From Cyclobacterium xiamenense (GTDB lineage: Bacteria; Bacteroidota; Bacteroidia; Cytophagales; Cyclobacteriaceae), in assembly GCF_009467825.1 (NCBI RefSeq), contig NZ_WIOK01000035.1:1-49358 (forward strand): 49,358 nucleotides of DNA, in the 5' to 3' direction. This document shows positions 35,369 to 44,331 of this stretch, piece after piece. The notes beneath the pieces were generated by a model. That model saw only the letters and a program-made list of their open reading frames with translations, was not told the origin of the DNA and did not search any database. A program made the translations under genes and the position numbers. How positions within the stretch are numbered: position 1 is the stretch's first letter; each line of letters starts with the position of its first letter.

Positions 35369-36556
35369 TTAATCCATGAATAATTGTTCAACGAATACGG
35401 CACGGGGAATGGATATACTTTTTCCGGTGGGCTCGGGGATACCCCTGTCTTTCGGGATAGTAAAGATGACCACATTATCGGATTCCATGTTGGCTACAAA
35501 AAGCAAAGCACCTTTTTCGTCCACTTTAAAATTTCGTGGGTGCTTTCCGCCAGTAGGCACGTGCCCCTGTAGACCCAGCAGTCCGGTGTTTTGGTCCACT
35601 CGATAAACAGCGAGGTTATCCTGACCGCGGTTGCTTGCGTACAACCAGTTGCCGTCCACCGATAAATGTATATCGGCCGCGGCGTTGTAGTCCGAATGCA
35701 ATGCAGGGGAAAGCATGTCGACACGGGATAACAAGGAAAGATCCCCATTTTTTGAGTCCACCGCATAAATGCCCACGGTGTTGCTCAATTCTTCCACCGA
35801 ATAGGCATAGGGCAGAACGGGATGGAGGACAAAATGTCTGGGTCCGGAACCTGCTTTAACCGGGAACACTTCCGGATCATTTTCCAGGCTCCCTTTCTCA
35901 GTGTTTACCTGGTATTTCAATAGCTGATCTATGCCCAAATCCGATGCATAGACCCAGTTTCCATCCAACGAAGGAATCATGGAATGCATGTGGGGTCTGG
36001 TTTGATTAGGGTGGATGCTACTGCCTTCGTGTTGAACAAAGGAAACCGCCTCACTGACCTGCCCGGAATCGAGTACCTTGAATGAGGATAAATTACCTCC
36101 CTGGTAATGGGAAACAAATACCACGCTCCCGCTGGGGTCCACACTGATGTGACAGGGACTGGCTCCGGCCGACGAAACCCAATTCAGTAAGGAAAGGCGG
36201 CCGGTGCCTTCTTCGATGGCATAGGCGGCAACCGTACCATTGGGGTCTTCGGCGTTCTTGCCCTCGCGATAGGCCGCGTACAGGAATTTTCCCGAAGGGT
36301 GAAGCGCCAGAAAGGTAGGATTCTTTTTGTCGTGCACGGTTTGCAGAACCCGGGCAGAAAAGGTGGAGCGGTCAAATTCGAGCACGTAGATTCCTTTGCT
36401 CTGGTTTTGACTGTAGGTGCCGATGTAGAGTATTTCCCTGGAGGTTTGAGCCATGGTTTTTTTGGAAAAAGGTGCAGCAAGCAGAATAAGTAGCAGCAGG
36501 ATGGGAATGTCGCAACGAGAGCCGATTGTGGCTGACAGCAATGGGTACGTCTTCAT
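35369..36556 (-). CDS. lactonase-family beta-propeller protein (6-phosphogluconolactonase/3-carboxymuconate cyclase-like), secreted
   Basis: A 395-residue seven-bladed propeller of the lactonase family (Pgl/YbhE type). Recognised are ILYIGTYSQNQSKGIYVLEFD at the start of the mature protein, FLALHPSGKFLYAA, ISVDPSGSVVFVSHYQGGN and FKVDEKGALLFVANMESDNV. E. coli Pgl hydrolyses 6-phosphogluconolactone in the cytoplasm, whereas this protein has a hydrophobic leader (about 20-38) and is likely exported, so a periplasmic lactone or a non-enzymatic role is possible. ATG at 36574 is an alternative start. It lies 66 nt after the phosphatase fusion on the same strand. Confidence 0.84.
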   Translation of the reverse strand: MKTYPLLSATIGSRCDIPILLLLILLAAPFSKKTMAQTSREILYIGTYSQNQSKGIYVLEFDRSTFSARVLQTVHDKKNPTFLALHPSGKFLYAAYREGKNAEDPNGTVAAYAIEEGTGRLSLLNWVSSAGASPCHISVDPSGSVVFVSHYQGGNLSSFKVLDSGQVSEAVSFVQHEGSSIHPNQTRPHMHSMIPSLDGNWVYASDLGIDQLLKYQVNTEKGSLENDPEVFPVKAGSGPRHFVLHPVLPYAYSVEELSNTVGIYAVDSKNGDLSLLSRVDMLSPALHSDYNAAADIHLSVDGNWLYASNRGQDNLAVYRVDQNTGLLGLQGHVPTGGKHPRNFKVDEKGALLFVANMESDNVVIFTIPKDRGIPEPTGKSISIPRAVFVEQLFMD

Positions 36557-36622
36557 TCTATGAATATACGGCAAATTTGGAAGAAAGTGGGACCTGTCTT
36601 AAACAAAGCGATACCAATTCAT

Positions 36623-38470
36623 TTACCTGAGGGTATTCCCACCGATAATCTCCACGATTTTAGTAAAAATTTCGGTGTTTTCATACACTCCCCGGAAATG
36701 CTGGGCATGCGGCCCGTAGGCAAATACCGGGACCATCAGTCCGGTATGGTCTTCCGTAGAAAACTCCAGTTCTACGGTTCGGCTTTCCGTATTTCCCTGG
36801 GGAAGCGTAATTCCTCCCGTTTCGTGGTCTGCGGTGATCAGGACAAGGGTATGCCCATCTGCGTCGGCAAAACGTAGCGCTTCGGCGATGGCCCGATCAA
36901 AATCTATCCCTTCTTCGATCACCGTTGCCACCTCATTGGCATGTCCTCCGGAATCGATGAACGCACTTTCAATTACCAATAGAAAGGGTTGGTCTTTTGT
37001 CTGTAAAAAATCGATGCCTGCTTTGGTGGCTTCGGAAAGAAAGCGCTGCCTTCCCTGACTTACCTTGGGGAGGCCTTGGTACGCTGCAAAGTAACCCACC
37101 TTGCTACCCTCGTGGTCCCCCAGTTCGGAAAGGGAATTGGCGAGAAAAAAGCCAGCGTTTTTTAGTTGGTCGATTCCTTTGGATTCTTCGTCCAAAAAGG
37201 TCTGTTTACCTCCTCCTATAAAGAGGGATAAGGGGCTATTTGCTAAATCTGAAGCGATTTCCCGGGTCCAATCCCTTTCGGGTTGATGGGCAAAAAAGGA
37301 AGCCGGCGTGGCTCCGGTTACCTCGTCGGTGGTGATGATTCCTGAATGAAAACCGAATTCGGTAAGGTATTCAGGGAGATTGGTGGCCGGGCTCCCATCC
37401 GGAAGCATGCCGATACTTCTGTTTTTTGCTTTTTTACCAGAGGCAAGGGCGGTGCCAGCGGCAGCCGAATCCGTGGTAAAATCATCGGCTGACTGGGTTT
37501 TGATCAAGCCCATGTTTTTCAACTGGGTAAGGGTCAAATTATTCCCGTTGGCATACATGGCGGCAGAGATTTGGGCCAGACCATTTCCATCGCCGATAAG
37601 TAAAATTACGTTTTTGACTTCTCGTTCCGTGCCGTCCGATGCAAACGTGGGGCGATAAATCTCATGGGGACTGGGCCGGGTGTACAAGCGGGAGGAGAGG
37701 CTCGACAGGTAGCTTTGGGCCGCTGCGGGGTGATCCGTGTTGATATAATCTACACCCAATTCGTACAGGGCCTTCCAGGCGGTTTTGCTATCGGGGCTGG
37801 CCCAGAAACGAAACGGTTTACCGTAGCGGTGGGCGACAGCGATGGCTTGTTCTACACGCTCCCGGTCGGCATCAACCAACCTGCCTTTTCCATTCCACGC
37901 CGAAAAATTGCGAAAACTCAGGCTAAACAATGCAATTTTCTCCAGAGGAAGCTCCAGCGTATCCTGTACGCTTTGGTAGTCAAAATAGATCGGAAAAGGA
38001 AACTGTTCGTACTCTTCTTTTTTCGGACGGTTGCCGGAGATCACCAGTTTCACAAAGGGATGTTCGGGGTCATCCCAGAGTTCTTCGTACCCGCGTATAC
38101 TTTTCAAAAGCGTTGCCATGGTAGCATAGACTTCCGTTTTAAAATCGATCAGGAGAATAAAGGGCTGCATGCTGCCGATCCGGAGTCGTTTTGCCCGAAG
38201 CATGGGTTCCAGATACAGGCTTTGCAAGGTATGGCCTTTTCGGATACTTTCTTCTTCGTGGGCCACAAACAAGGTGTCGTTCTGTAAGATGACATCGGCT
38301 TCGATGGAAGCAGCGCCGCGGGCATAGGCCTCCCAAAAGGGGACCTCCTGCAGGTAATCGTTGTGGCTGTGTATGGCTACCTCCTGGGCCCGCGTCGGGA
38401 AACCGAGGAAGACAAGTGCAATGACAAGTAAGCCTATCGGGAAAAAACATCCCGTTTTTTGTCCTTTCAT
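36623..38470 (-). CDS. fusion of GDPD/PI-PLC-like phosphodiesterase and alkaline phosphatase, secreted
   Basis: A 615-residue exported protein with two catalytic domains. A signal peptide covers about 1-28. Residues about 30-265 resemble AIM6/GDPD-like phosphodiesterases: HSHNDY (H34, H36, D38), IEADV (E57, D59) and a later H71. Residues about 284-615 are an alkaline phosphatase: metal-binding D294 in LLIGDGNG, nucleophile S335 in TTDSAAAGT, HETGG and EDHTG near the C-terminus. It could release phosphate first from a phosphodiester and then from the monoester product. The lactonase gene follows 66 nt downstream. Both domains have their motifs, but the order of steps is inference. Confidence 0.9.
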   Translation of the reverse strand: MKGQKTGCFFPIGLLVIALVFLGFPTRAQEVAIHSHNDYLQEVPFWEAYARGAASIEADVILQNDTLFVAHEEESIRKGHTLQSLYLEPMLRAKRLRIGSMQPFILLIDFKTEVYATMATLLKSIRGYEELWDDPEHPFVKLVISGNRPKKEEYEQFPFPIYFDYQSVQDTLELPLEKIALFSLSFRNFSAWNGKGRLVDADRERVEQAIAVAHRYGKPFRFWASPDSKTAWKALYELGVDYINTDHPAAAQSYLSSLSSRLYTRPSPHEIYRPTFASDGTEREVKNVILLIGDGNGLAQISAAMYANGNNLTLTQLKNMGLIKTQSADDFTTDSAAAGTALASGKKAKNRSIGMLPDGSPATNLPEYLTEFGFHSGIITTDEVTGATPASFFAHQPERDWTREIASDLANSPLSLFIGGGKQTFLDEESKGIDQLKNAGFFLANSLSELGDHEGSKVGYFAAYQGLPKVSQGRQRFLSEATKAGIDFLQTKDQPFLLVIESAFIDSGGHANEVATVIEEGIDFDRAIAEALRFADADGHTLVLITADHETGGITLPQGNTESRTVELEFSTEDHTGLMVPVFAYGPHAQHFRGVYENTEIFTKIVEIIGGNTLR

Positions 38471-38485
38471 GGGTTCTTCTTTTCA

Positions 38486-38493
38486 CAAATGTA
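38486..38493 (-). promoter_or_regulatory. possible Bacteroidetes -7 element of the phosphatase fusion gene
   Basis: The minus strand reads TACATTTG, matching TAnnTTTG, 15 nt upstream of the start codon at 38470. At the expected -33 distance the base triplet is TCG rather than TTG, so the match is partial. No Pho-box-like repeat was recognised. Confidence 0.35.
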
Positions 38494-38723
38494 GCGCAAT
38501 CATAAGAGTTTCGATCGAAGGGCAGGGTTAAGTTAGCGTTAATTCCGGAGAGTTTGGTTTGGGTGTTCTGTAAATTGCAAATTCGGGCAAAAAAATTCGG
38601 ATAAGCCTGCAGAAAATTCATGAATCCGCAACTTTGGTATAAATGTTGATGTTAATCTCATAGAAATTTCTTCTGAAATGGAGAATTGTTTTTAACTAGT
38701 ATAAACCATTAATACCAGATAGT

Positions 38724-39002
38724 ATGAAATCAGCGAAAGTAATTTTAAGTGCATTGGCAGGAGTAGCAGTAGGCGTACAAATTGGCTTGTTGATTGCGCC
38801 GGAAAAAGGCAAGGATACCCGTAAAAAGCTAACGAAGAAGGGAGAGGAATACTTGAAGGACATCAATGGACAAATCGATGGACTTTTAAAAGGCATGAAC
38901 GAGAAAATGGACAAGATGAACAAGAACATTGCTACCGTGGCCGAAGAAACCAAAGCGAGGGGAAAAGAACTTCTGGCCGAGGCAAAGGAAAAAGCCAAAT
39001 AA
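38724..39002 (+). CDS. YtxH-domain small membrane protein
   Basis: A 92-residue protein has one N-terminal membrane segment (about 5-25, with GVAVGVQIGLLIAPEKG) followed by a highly charged, mostly helical tail. The GLLIAPEKGKDTRKKL stretch is the hallmark of the YtxH family. Members in Gram-positive bacteria are general-stress proteins, and their function is unknown in Bacteroidota. It is a single-gene unit with a strong terminator 19 nt after the stop. The upstream 253 nt next to the divergent phosphatase gene hold its promoter, which I could not place. Confidence 0.87.
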   Translation: MKSAKVILSALAGVAVGVQIGLLIAPEKGKDTRKKLTKKGEEYLKDINGQIDGLLKGMNEKMDKMNKNIATVAEETKARGKELLAEAKEKAK

Positions 39003-39020
39003 CACCACTCGGGTAAGTAG

Positions 39021-39054
39021 GGCCAATGAAAGATCATTGGCCTTTTTTATTTTA
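39021..39054 (+). terminator. rho-independent terminator of the YtxH gene
   Basis: GGCCAATGA (39021-39029) and TCATTGGCC (39034-39042) form a perfect 9-bp stem with an AAGA loop, followed directly by six T and further T-rich sequence. It lies 19 nt after the YtxH stop codon and 17 nt before the SDR start. Confidence 0.95.
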
Positions 39055-39070
39055 ACTAATCACCATAAAC

Positions 39071-39793
39071 ATGTCATTGAAAAACACAACCGCGATTATC
39101 ACCGGTGGAAACACCGGAATCGGCTACGGAATTGCCGAGGCATTGGCCGCTGAGGGCGTCAACGTGGCCATTAGCAGCCGAAGTCTTCAACGAGCCGAGG
39201 AGGCTGCAGAAAAGATCCGAAATAGTTCCCGAACCAAGGGTGAGGTACTTCCTCTGGAAGTCGACGTACGGGATTTTGATGCCCAAAAGAAAGCGGTACA
39301 AGACGTGCTCCGGAAATGGGGCAAGCTTGATTATTTTGTGGCTAACGCCGGAGTTGGGCATTTTGCGCCAATTCAGGAGCTCTCCGTCGAAAAATGGCAG
39401 GAGACGATTGATACCAATCTCACTGGCGTGTTTTACGGTATCAAGGCCTCGGTAGACGCGTTAATATCCACCAAGGGCTTTTTCTTAACGATTTCCAGCC
39501 TTGCCGGAACCAATTTCTTTGCGGGTGGATCTGCCTACAATGCCAGTAAATTTGGTTTGACGGGATTTTCCCAGGCCATCATGCTGGATTTGCGGCAGGA
39601 GGGTGTTCGGGTAAGTACCATCATGCCGGGATCGGTGGCCACAGGGTTTAACGAACACCAAGTGAGTGAAAAGGATGCCTGGAAAATACAGATTGAAGAT
39701 ATCGGAGAAATGGTCGTCGGTCTTTTTAACTTAGATCCTCGCACGCTGCCGAGTAAAATTGAGGTCCGCCCTAGCATGCCGCCGAAAAGGTAA
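39071..39793 (+). CDS. short-chain dehydrogenase/reductase (classical SDR)
   Basis: A 240-residue NAD(P)-dependent oxidoreductase. The cofactor motif TGGNTGIG (11-18), the structural NAG (92-94) and the active-site residues S143, Y156 and K160 (YNASK) are all in place. NVAISSRS after the second strand, with a basic residue, suggests NADP(H). It is cytoplasmic. It starts just after the YtxH terminator and has its own terminator at 39825-39859, so it is monocistronic. The substrate cannot be told from sequence; such enzymes often act on 3-oxoacyl or sugar alcohol groups. Confidence 0.92.
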   Translation: MSLKNTTAIITGGNTGIGYGIAEALAAEGVNVAISSRSLQRAEEAAEKIRNSSRTKGEVLPLEVDVRDFDAQKKAVQDVLRKWGKLDYFVANAGVGHFAPIQELSVEKWQETIDTNLTGVFYGIKASVDALISTKGFFLTISSLAGTNFFAGGSAYNASKFGLTGFSQAIMLDLRQEGVRVSTIMPGSVATGFNEHQVSEKDAWKIQIEDIGEMVVGLFNLDPRTLPSKIEVRPSMPPKR

Positions 39794-39824
39794 TTCGTGA
39801 AAGAGGCGGTAAATCCCTTTGATG

Positions 39825-39859
39825 ACCGGTGCCCGGAAAGGGGGTACCGGTATTTTTTT
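39825..39859 (+). terminator. rho-independent terminator of the SDR gene
   Basis: ACCGGTGCCC (39825-39834) pairs with GGGTACCGGT (39842-39851) through ten pairs including one G-U, with a 7-nt loop, followed by ATTTTTTT. It begins about 32 nt after the SDR stop codon. Confidence 0.9.
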
Positions 39860-40259
39860 GAAGGAGCAGACGGTTCTTTTTTTGAATCGGTTCAGACATC
39901 GTGTCGTAGAAATGGCTTGGCTCCGGGTTTTTGTGGCAGTATGCAGTAGAAGGGTGATTTTATGGGCTGGTTTTTTTAAGAGGTTGGATTTTTCTGATGC
40001 CATTTTCCGCTTATGAAAACTCGAGGTAATTTCAGAAATTCAAATAGATTTCGCTAACTTCATAAGATTGAACCGATTACTTGGCATGGGTCGGTCCACT
40101 CACTCGTCATTTAGCGGTTTTAGATGAGGAAATTTGCTTTTCGTGGAATAGTCATGAGTGCCTAGTTGATTTTTTTAGTACATTGAACCGTAAACAAGGA
40201 GAAGTTCCAACTATTTAACCAGTAAAAACCGAAATCGTATACCCATTCCACTATAAACT
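39860..40259. other. intergenic leader before the Gfo/Idh/MocA unit, no gene recognised
   Basis: About 400 nt between the SDR terminator and the next gene. A short frame at about 40122-40163 on the plus strand is only 13 codons. A minus-strand frame of 90 codons crosses the SDR terminator and matches nothing known. The promoter of the 40260-42659 unit must lie here, but I cannot place it. Confidence 0.5.
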
Positions 40260-41300
40260 ATGGACACAGCACTCAATCGAAGAAAATTTATGGGAAAAGC
40301 GGCCCTTGCGGGTGTAGGCATAACCCTGGCACCGCAGGCTATCAGCTTTGCCTCTTCCCTGCCCAGAAACGGTAAGCGGGTGGGCATTATTGGCCTGGAT
40401 ACCTCGCACAGCCTGGCCTTCACCAAAGCCTTTAATGCGGCCGATGCAGCTGCCGACCTCGGCGGCTATAAAGTAGTGGCCGCCTATCCTCATGGAAGCC
40501 GAGATATTGCCTCTTCTGTCAATCGAATTCCCGGTTACACAGAAGAGATTCAGCCCTTAGGTGTAGAAATTGTTGATTCCATCGCAGCCCTTTTGGATAG
40601 GGTAGATGTGGTGCTTTTGGAGACGAACGACGGCAGGCTCCATTTGGAGCAGGCGCTGGAAGTGTTTAAGGCGGGCAAAACCGTTTTTATCGACAAGCCG
40701 ATTTCAGCTTCGTTGGTCGATGCCATTGCTATTTTTGCGGCGGCTAAAAAATACAAGGTACCGGTATTTTCCAGCAGCTCTCTCCGCTACATGGAGAACG
40801 CCACTGCTGTACGCAAAGGAAAGGTAGGAAAGGTGATGGGGGCCGAAGCATATAGCCCGGCGACGTTGGAACCCACCCACCCGGATTTGTTTTGGTACGG
40901 CATACATGGGGTCGAAACCCTTTATACCCTGATGGGAACGGGTTGCCAAACCGTGCAGCGGACGTTTACACCCGGGGCAGATGTAGTGGTTGGAACCTGG
41001 GAAGGTGGCCGGATCGGGACTTTTCGGGGCACCCGCTCTGGTAAGAGTGGCTACGGAGGTAGAGCGTTTGGAGAAGAAGGCATCCTGGATATGGGATCTT
41101 ATGGAGGATACCGACCACTTTTAGTGGAGATCGCAAAGTTTTTTGATTCCGGGAAAGCACCTGTCTCTGAGGAAGAAACGATAGAAATCTTTGCTTTTAT
41201 GCAGGCTGCCGACGAAAGCAAAAAAATTAACGGGCAGGCTGTTTCCTTGCAGGCCGTTTTGGACAAAGGCCGAAGGGAAGCCGCCCAAATCAGCATTTAA
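40260..41300 (+). CDS. Tat-exported Gfo/Idh/MocA family oxidoreductase, short form
   Basis: A 346-residue protein with a twin-arginine signal (NRRKFMGKAALAG) and a Rossmann N-domain beginning VGIIGLDTSHSLAF near residue 41, a variant in which the usual GxGxxG is altered to GLDTSH. The DKP motif (VFIDKPISASL) corresponds to the EKP catalytic/cofactor segment. The C-terminal Gfo/Idh/MocA beta-sheet domain is shorter than usual. It likely acts in the periplasm on a sugar or sugar acid with tightly held NAD(P). It begins the unit with the next gene (12-nt gap). No precise substrate can be given. Confidence 0.87.
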   Translation: MDTALNRRKFMGKAALAGVGITLAPQAISFASSLPRNGKRVGIIGLDTSHSLAFTKAFNAADAAADLGGYKVVAAYPHGSRDIASSVNRIPGYTEEIQPLGVEIVDSIAALLDRVDVVLLETNDGRLHLEQALEVFKAGKTVFIDKPISASLVDAIAIFAAAKKYKVPVFSSSSLRYMENATAVRKGKVGKVMGAEAYSPATLEPTHPDLFWYGIHGVETLYTLMGTGCQTVQRTFTPGADVVVGTWEGGRIGTFRGTRSGKSGYGGRAFGEEGILDMGSYGGYRPLLVEIAKFFDSGKAPVSEEETIEIFAFMQAADESKKINGQAVSLQAVLDKGRREAAQISI

Positions 41301-41312
41301 ATTACACCCATT

Positions 41313-42659
41313 ATGATGAAAAATAGCAGAAGAACGTTTGTAAAAAAAGCCATAGCAGGGGCAACTCTCGCATCCGTCGGTGGCGTGCTTCCCGGCATGT
41401 CAGCCAAAAGCTATGGCAAAATCCTTGGAGCCAATGACCGCATTCTGGCGGCCAGCATGGGGGTGGTTAGCAGGGGCCATGCCGTGGGAACCAATTTTGC
41501 CAGTCAGGAACAATGTGAGGTAATCTATAGCTGCGACGTAGATCGCCGTGCCGCCGAAAAATTTGCCGGATCGGTAAATGAGATACAGGGAAGGGCTCCG
41601 AAAATCGAAAAAGACGTGCGCAAGGTGCTGGAAGACAAAGAGGTGGATGTATTGATCGTAACTGCCCCGGACCACTGGCATGCCCCGGCCGCACTAATGG
41701 CCTTGAAAGCAGGGAAACATGTCTACCTGGAAAAGCCATGCAGTCACAACCCCCATGAGGGAGAGCTCCTGATGGCAGCGCAAAAGAAATACAATAAGGT
41801 AGTACAAGTCGGGAATCAGCGCCGCTCCTGGCCCAACGTGATGAAAGGCATTGAGGAGTTGCACAACGGAGTGATCGGCAGGCCCTATATGGCCAAAACC
41901 TGGTATGCCAATAACCGCGGCCCTATAGGTGAAGGAAAGCAGGTGCCCGTGCCAGAATGGCTGGATTATGAACTTTGGCAAGGACCTGCCCCAAGAGAGG
42001 CTTACCGGGACAATATCCTGCACTACAACTGGCATTGGTTCTGGAACTGGGGTACCGGTGAAGCCCTTAATAATGGTACACACATGGTGGACCTGGCGCG
42101 CTGGGGATTGCAGGTGGATTATCCTACCCGGGTAAATTCTTCCGGCGGCAGGTATCGCTACAATGACGACTGGGAGACCCCGGATACCCAAATTATCAAT
42201 TTGGAATTTGACAACAATTCGGTGATCACCTGGGAGGGCAGAAGCTGCAACGGAAAGCATATTGAGAGTGGCAGCGTCGGCACCTTATTCTATGGAGAAG
42301 AGGGAAGCCTCTTGATCGAAGGAGGTAATTCTTACAAAATTTTCAACCTGAAAAATGAATTGGTAAAGGATGTGAAAAACGATCAGGTAATCGACCCGAC
42401 CAACCGTACCAATCCGGCGCAGGCCCTGGATGCCTTGCACATCCAGAACTTTTTTGATGGCATTTCGAATGGTACAGAAGTTCGTTCAGAGATTGTAGGC
42501 GCCCACAAAAGTACGCTACTGGTGCAATTGGGGAATATTGCCCAGCGGGTGGGCAGGACCCTGGATATTGATCCCAAAACCGGAAAAATACAATACGATC
42601 CCACCGCTATGGAACTCTGGAAACGGGAGTACGAGCCCGGCTGGGAACCAAGCGTCTAA
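41313..42659 (+). CDS. Tat-exported Gfo/Idh/MocA family oxidoreductase, long form
   Basis: A 448-residue protein with a twin-arginine signal (SRRTFVKKAIAGATLA). A Rossmann domain follows, with APDHWHAP and the EKP motif (E140-P142 in YLEKPCSHNP), and then a long C-terminal domain with WHWFWNWGTGEALNNGTHMVD, typical of exported Bacteroidota/Planctomycetota members. The histidine of HMVD is a likely catalytic residue. It follows the shorter paralogue by 12 nt, and a strong terminator follows it. ATG at 41316 would serve equally well. It probably oxidises or epimerises a sugar in the periplasm, as inferred from family. Confidence 0.9.
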   Translation: MMKNSRRTFVKKAIAGATLASVGGVLPGMSAKSYGKILGANDRILAASMGVVSRGHAVGTNFASQEQCEVIYSCDVDRRAAEKFAGSVNEIQGRAPKIEKDVRKVLEDKEVDVLIVTAPDHWHAPAALMALKAGKHVYLEKPCSHNPHEGELLMAAQKKYNKVVQVGNQRRSWPNVMKGIEELHNGVIGRPYMAKTWYANNRGPIGEGKQVPVPEWLDYELWQGPAPREAYRDNILHYNWHWFWNWGTGEALNNGTHMVDLARWGLQVDYPTRVNSSGGRYRYNDDWETPDTQIINLEFDNNSVITWEGRSCNGKHIESGSVGTLFYGEEGSLLIEGGNSYKIFNLKNELVKDVKNDQVIDPTNRTNPAQALDALHIQNFFDGISNGTEVRSEIVGAHKSTLLVQLGNIAQRVGRTLDIDPKTGKIQYDPTAMELWKREYEPGWEPSV

Positions 42660-42677
42660 GTTTTCATACCCACAAAA

Positions 42678-42714
42678 GAGGCCAAACAAACCTGGTTTGG
42701 TCTCTTTTTCTTTC
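42678..42714 (+). terminator. rho-independent terminator between the Gfo/Idh/MocA pair and the symporter
   Basis: GAGGCCAAAC (42678-42687) and GTTTGGTCTC (42695-42704) form a ten-pair stem with one G-U and a 7-nt loop, followed by TTTTTCTTTC. It ends only about 20 nt before the symporter ATG at 42734, so the symporter is either reached by read-through or has a promoter inside the upstream gene. Confidence 0.9.
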
Positions 42715-42733
42715 ACCACCTTAACCGTCTGCT

Positions 42734-44200
42734 ATGGAGTTGAGTACCCTTGACCTGATTGTGATTGGTCTGTTTTTTTTATTGATGCTGCTCATCGGCG
42801 TCTGGTCTTATTTTAGGAATACCGATTCGGAAGATTACTTTGTGGCCGGAGGTAAGCTGCCCTGGTGGCTATCCGGTATCAGTCACCATGTTTCCGGGTA
42901 CAGCGGGGCAGTTTTCGTGGCCTATGCGGGCCTGGCTTATACGCATGGCTTTTCCGTGTACATCTGGTGGGCATTGACCATCGGTTCTACCGTGATGATT
43001 TCAGCAAAGGTATTTCCCGTCTTTTGGGTCCGGCTGAGAAAGCGGTTTAAAATTCAGTCCCCATTGGAATTTTTGGAGACACGTTACAACCTCGCCACCC
43101 AGCAGTTGATGGCCTGGAGTGGAGTTATTTTGAAATTGTTTGATATAGGGGCCAAATGGGCAGCCATTGCCATATTATTAAACGTATTTACCGGCATTTC
43201 CCTCGCCTGGGGTATTTTGATATCGGGGGGAATTTCCCTGTTGTACATTACTTTTGGCGGACTTTGGGCCGTGATCATCACCGATTTTGCCCAGTTTATC
43301 GTACAGATCATTGCCGGACTGGTCATGTTTGTGGTCGTTATTCAGAAATTAGGCGGATTGGACTCCCTATTTACCGTTTGGGAGCAATTGCCCGAGGGAA
43401 ATAGCCAGGCCTTTAACGATCCCTATACGGTTGGCTTTGCCTTGGCCTTTTTGTTTATCAATTTCCTTTCCTACAATGGCGGACAGTGGAACCTGGCCAC
43501 CCGCTACATTTCCTCGCCTTCGGAACAACAGGCTTCAAAAGCCGCCTGGCTCTCCGGTGCCTTGTACCTGGTTTGGCCATTGATTTTGTTTTTTCCTATG
43601 TGGGCCGCACCGGTGCTCCTGCCCGATATGGAAGACCCCACCCAGTCCTACGGTATCTTAACCATGGAACTGCTGCCCATTGGATTGATCGGTCTGGTGA
43701 TCGCTTCCTTATTTGCCAACACCATGTCCATGACTTCATCCGATATCAATACCATTTCGGCCGTGATTTCCCGGGACATTTTGCCGGCTATCAATAAAAA
43801 ATTTCGAAAGGAAGCCACTTCCCTGACCACGGCCAGGATTACTACGTTCCTGTTTACCTTGGGGACCATCGTGATTGCATTGCAGTTTGAACGCTTTGGC
43901 GGGGTATTGGGATTGATCATCAGTTGGTTTGGTGCATTGGTGGGGCCTATTGCCATCCCCATGTTGTTTGGCCTTATCCCCTGGTTCAAATCCTGCGGAC
44001 CAAAGGCAGCCATTGGGTCTATACTGGTGGGGCTGCTGGCCTTTGTGATCACCAAAAATGTGGAATTAAACAGCCTGGCCTTGGAAGTAAGCCTGCCGGT
44101 ACTTTCTTCTGCTATTACCTATATTCTAATCGGCTTTCTGGAAAGGGATACTGTACCCGATAAAGTCAAACAAATGCTGTCGGATATTGCTCAGGAGTAG
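42734..44200 (+). CDS. sodium:solute symporter (SSS family)
   Basis: A 488-residue membrane protein with about 13 hydrophobic helices of the SSS family (SGLT/PutP fold). Family-like segments are DSEDYFVAGGKLPWWLSGIS, the stretch beginning SGYSGAVFVAYAGLAY in helix 2, and a central FGGLWAVIITDFAQFIVQ. It couples Na+ entry to uptake of a sugar, sugar acid or amino acid. Its position after two exported Gfo/Idh/MocA oxidoreductases suggests it imports their product. A terminator sits just before it (42678-42714), which would lower its expression relative to them or make it independent. Confidence 0.92.
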   Translation: MELSTLDLIVIGLFFLLMLLIGVWSYFRNTDSEDYFVAGGKLPWWLSGISHHVSGYSGAVFVAYAGLAYTHGFSVYIWWALTIGSTVMISAKVFPVFWVRLRKRFKIQSPLEFLETRYNLATQQLMAWSGVILKLFDIGAKWAAIAILLNVFTGISLAWGILISGGISLLYITFGGLWAVIITDFAQFIVQIIAGLVMFVVVIQKLGGLDSLFTVWEQLPEGNSQAFNDPYTVGFALAFLFINFLSYNGGQWNLATRYISSPSEQQASKAAWLSGALYLVWPLILFFPMWAAPVLLPDMEDPTQSYGILTMELLPIGLIGLVIASLFANTMSMTSSDINTISAVISRDILPAINKKFRKEATSLTTARITTFLFTLGTIVIALQFERFGGVLGLIISWFGALVGPIAIPMLFGLIPWFKSCGPKAAIGSILVGLLAFVITKNVELNSLALEVSLPVLSSAITYILIGFLERDTVPDKVKQMLSDIAQE

Positions 44201-44231
44201 CCTTATGCGTCCCAATCCTCCTTGCCAGGGT

Positions 44232-44262
44232 GCACCACAGATTACAAAGATTTGCACAGATA
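44232..44262 (+). repeat. imperfect direct repeats around CAGATT
   Basis: Three related words, CACAGATTA, CAAAGATTTG and CACAGATAA, follow one another at about 9-12 nt spacing. They look like a degenerate tandem repeat. I recall similar CACAGATTxCACAGATT intergenic strings in other bacterial genomes, but this was not checked. Confidence 0.5.
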
Positions 44263-44331
44263 ATAATTTTGGGTGAAGTATGCCAATCACCCAGTTATTT
44301 ACGGAATCATAAACAGATAAAACCCGCTGGA

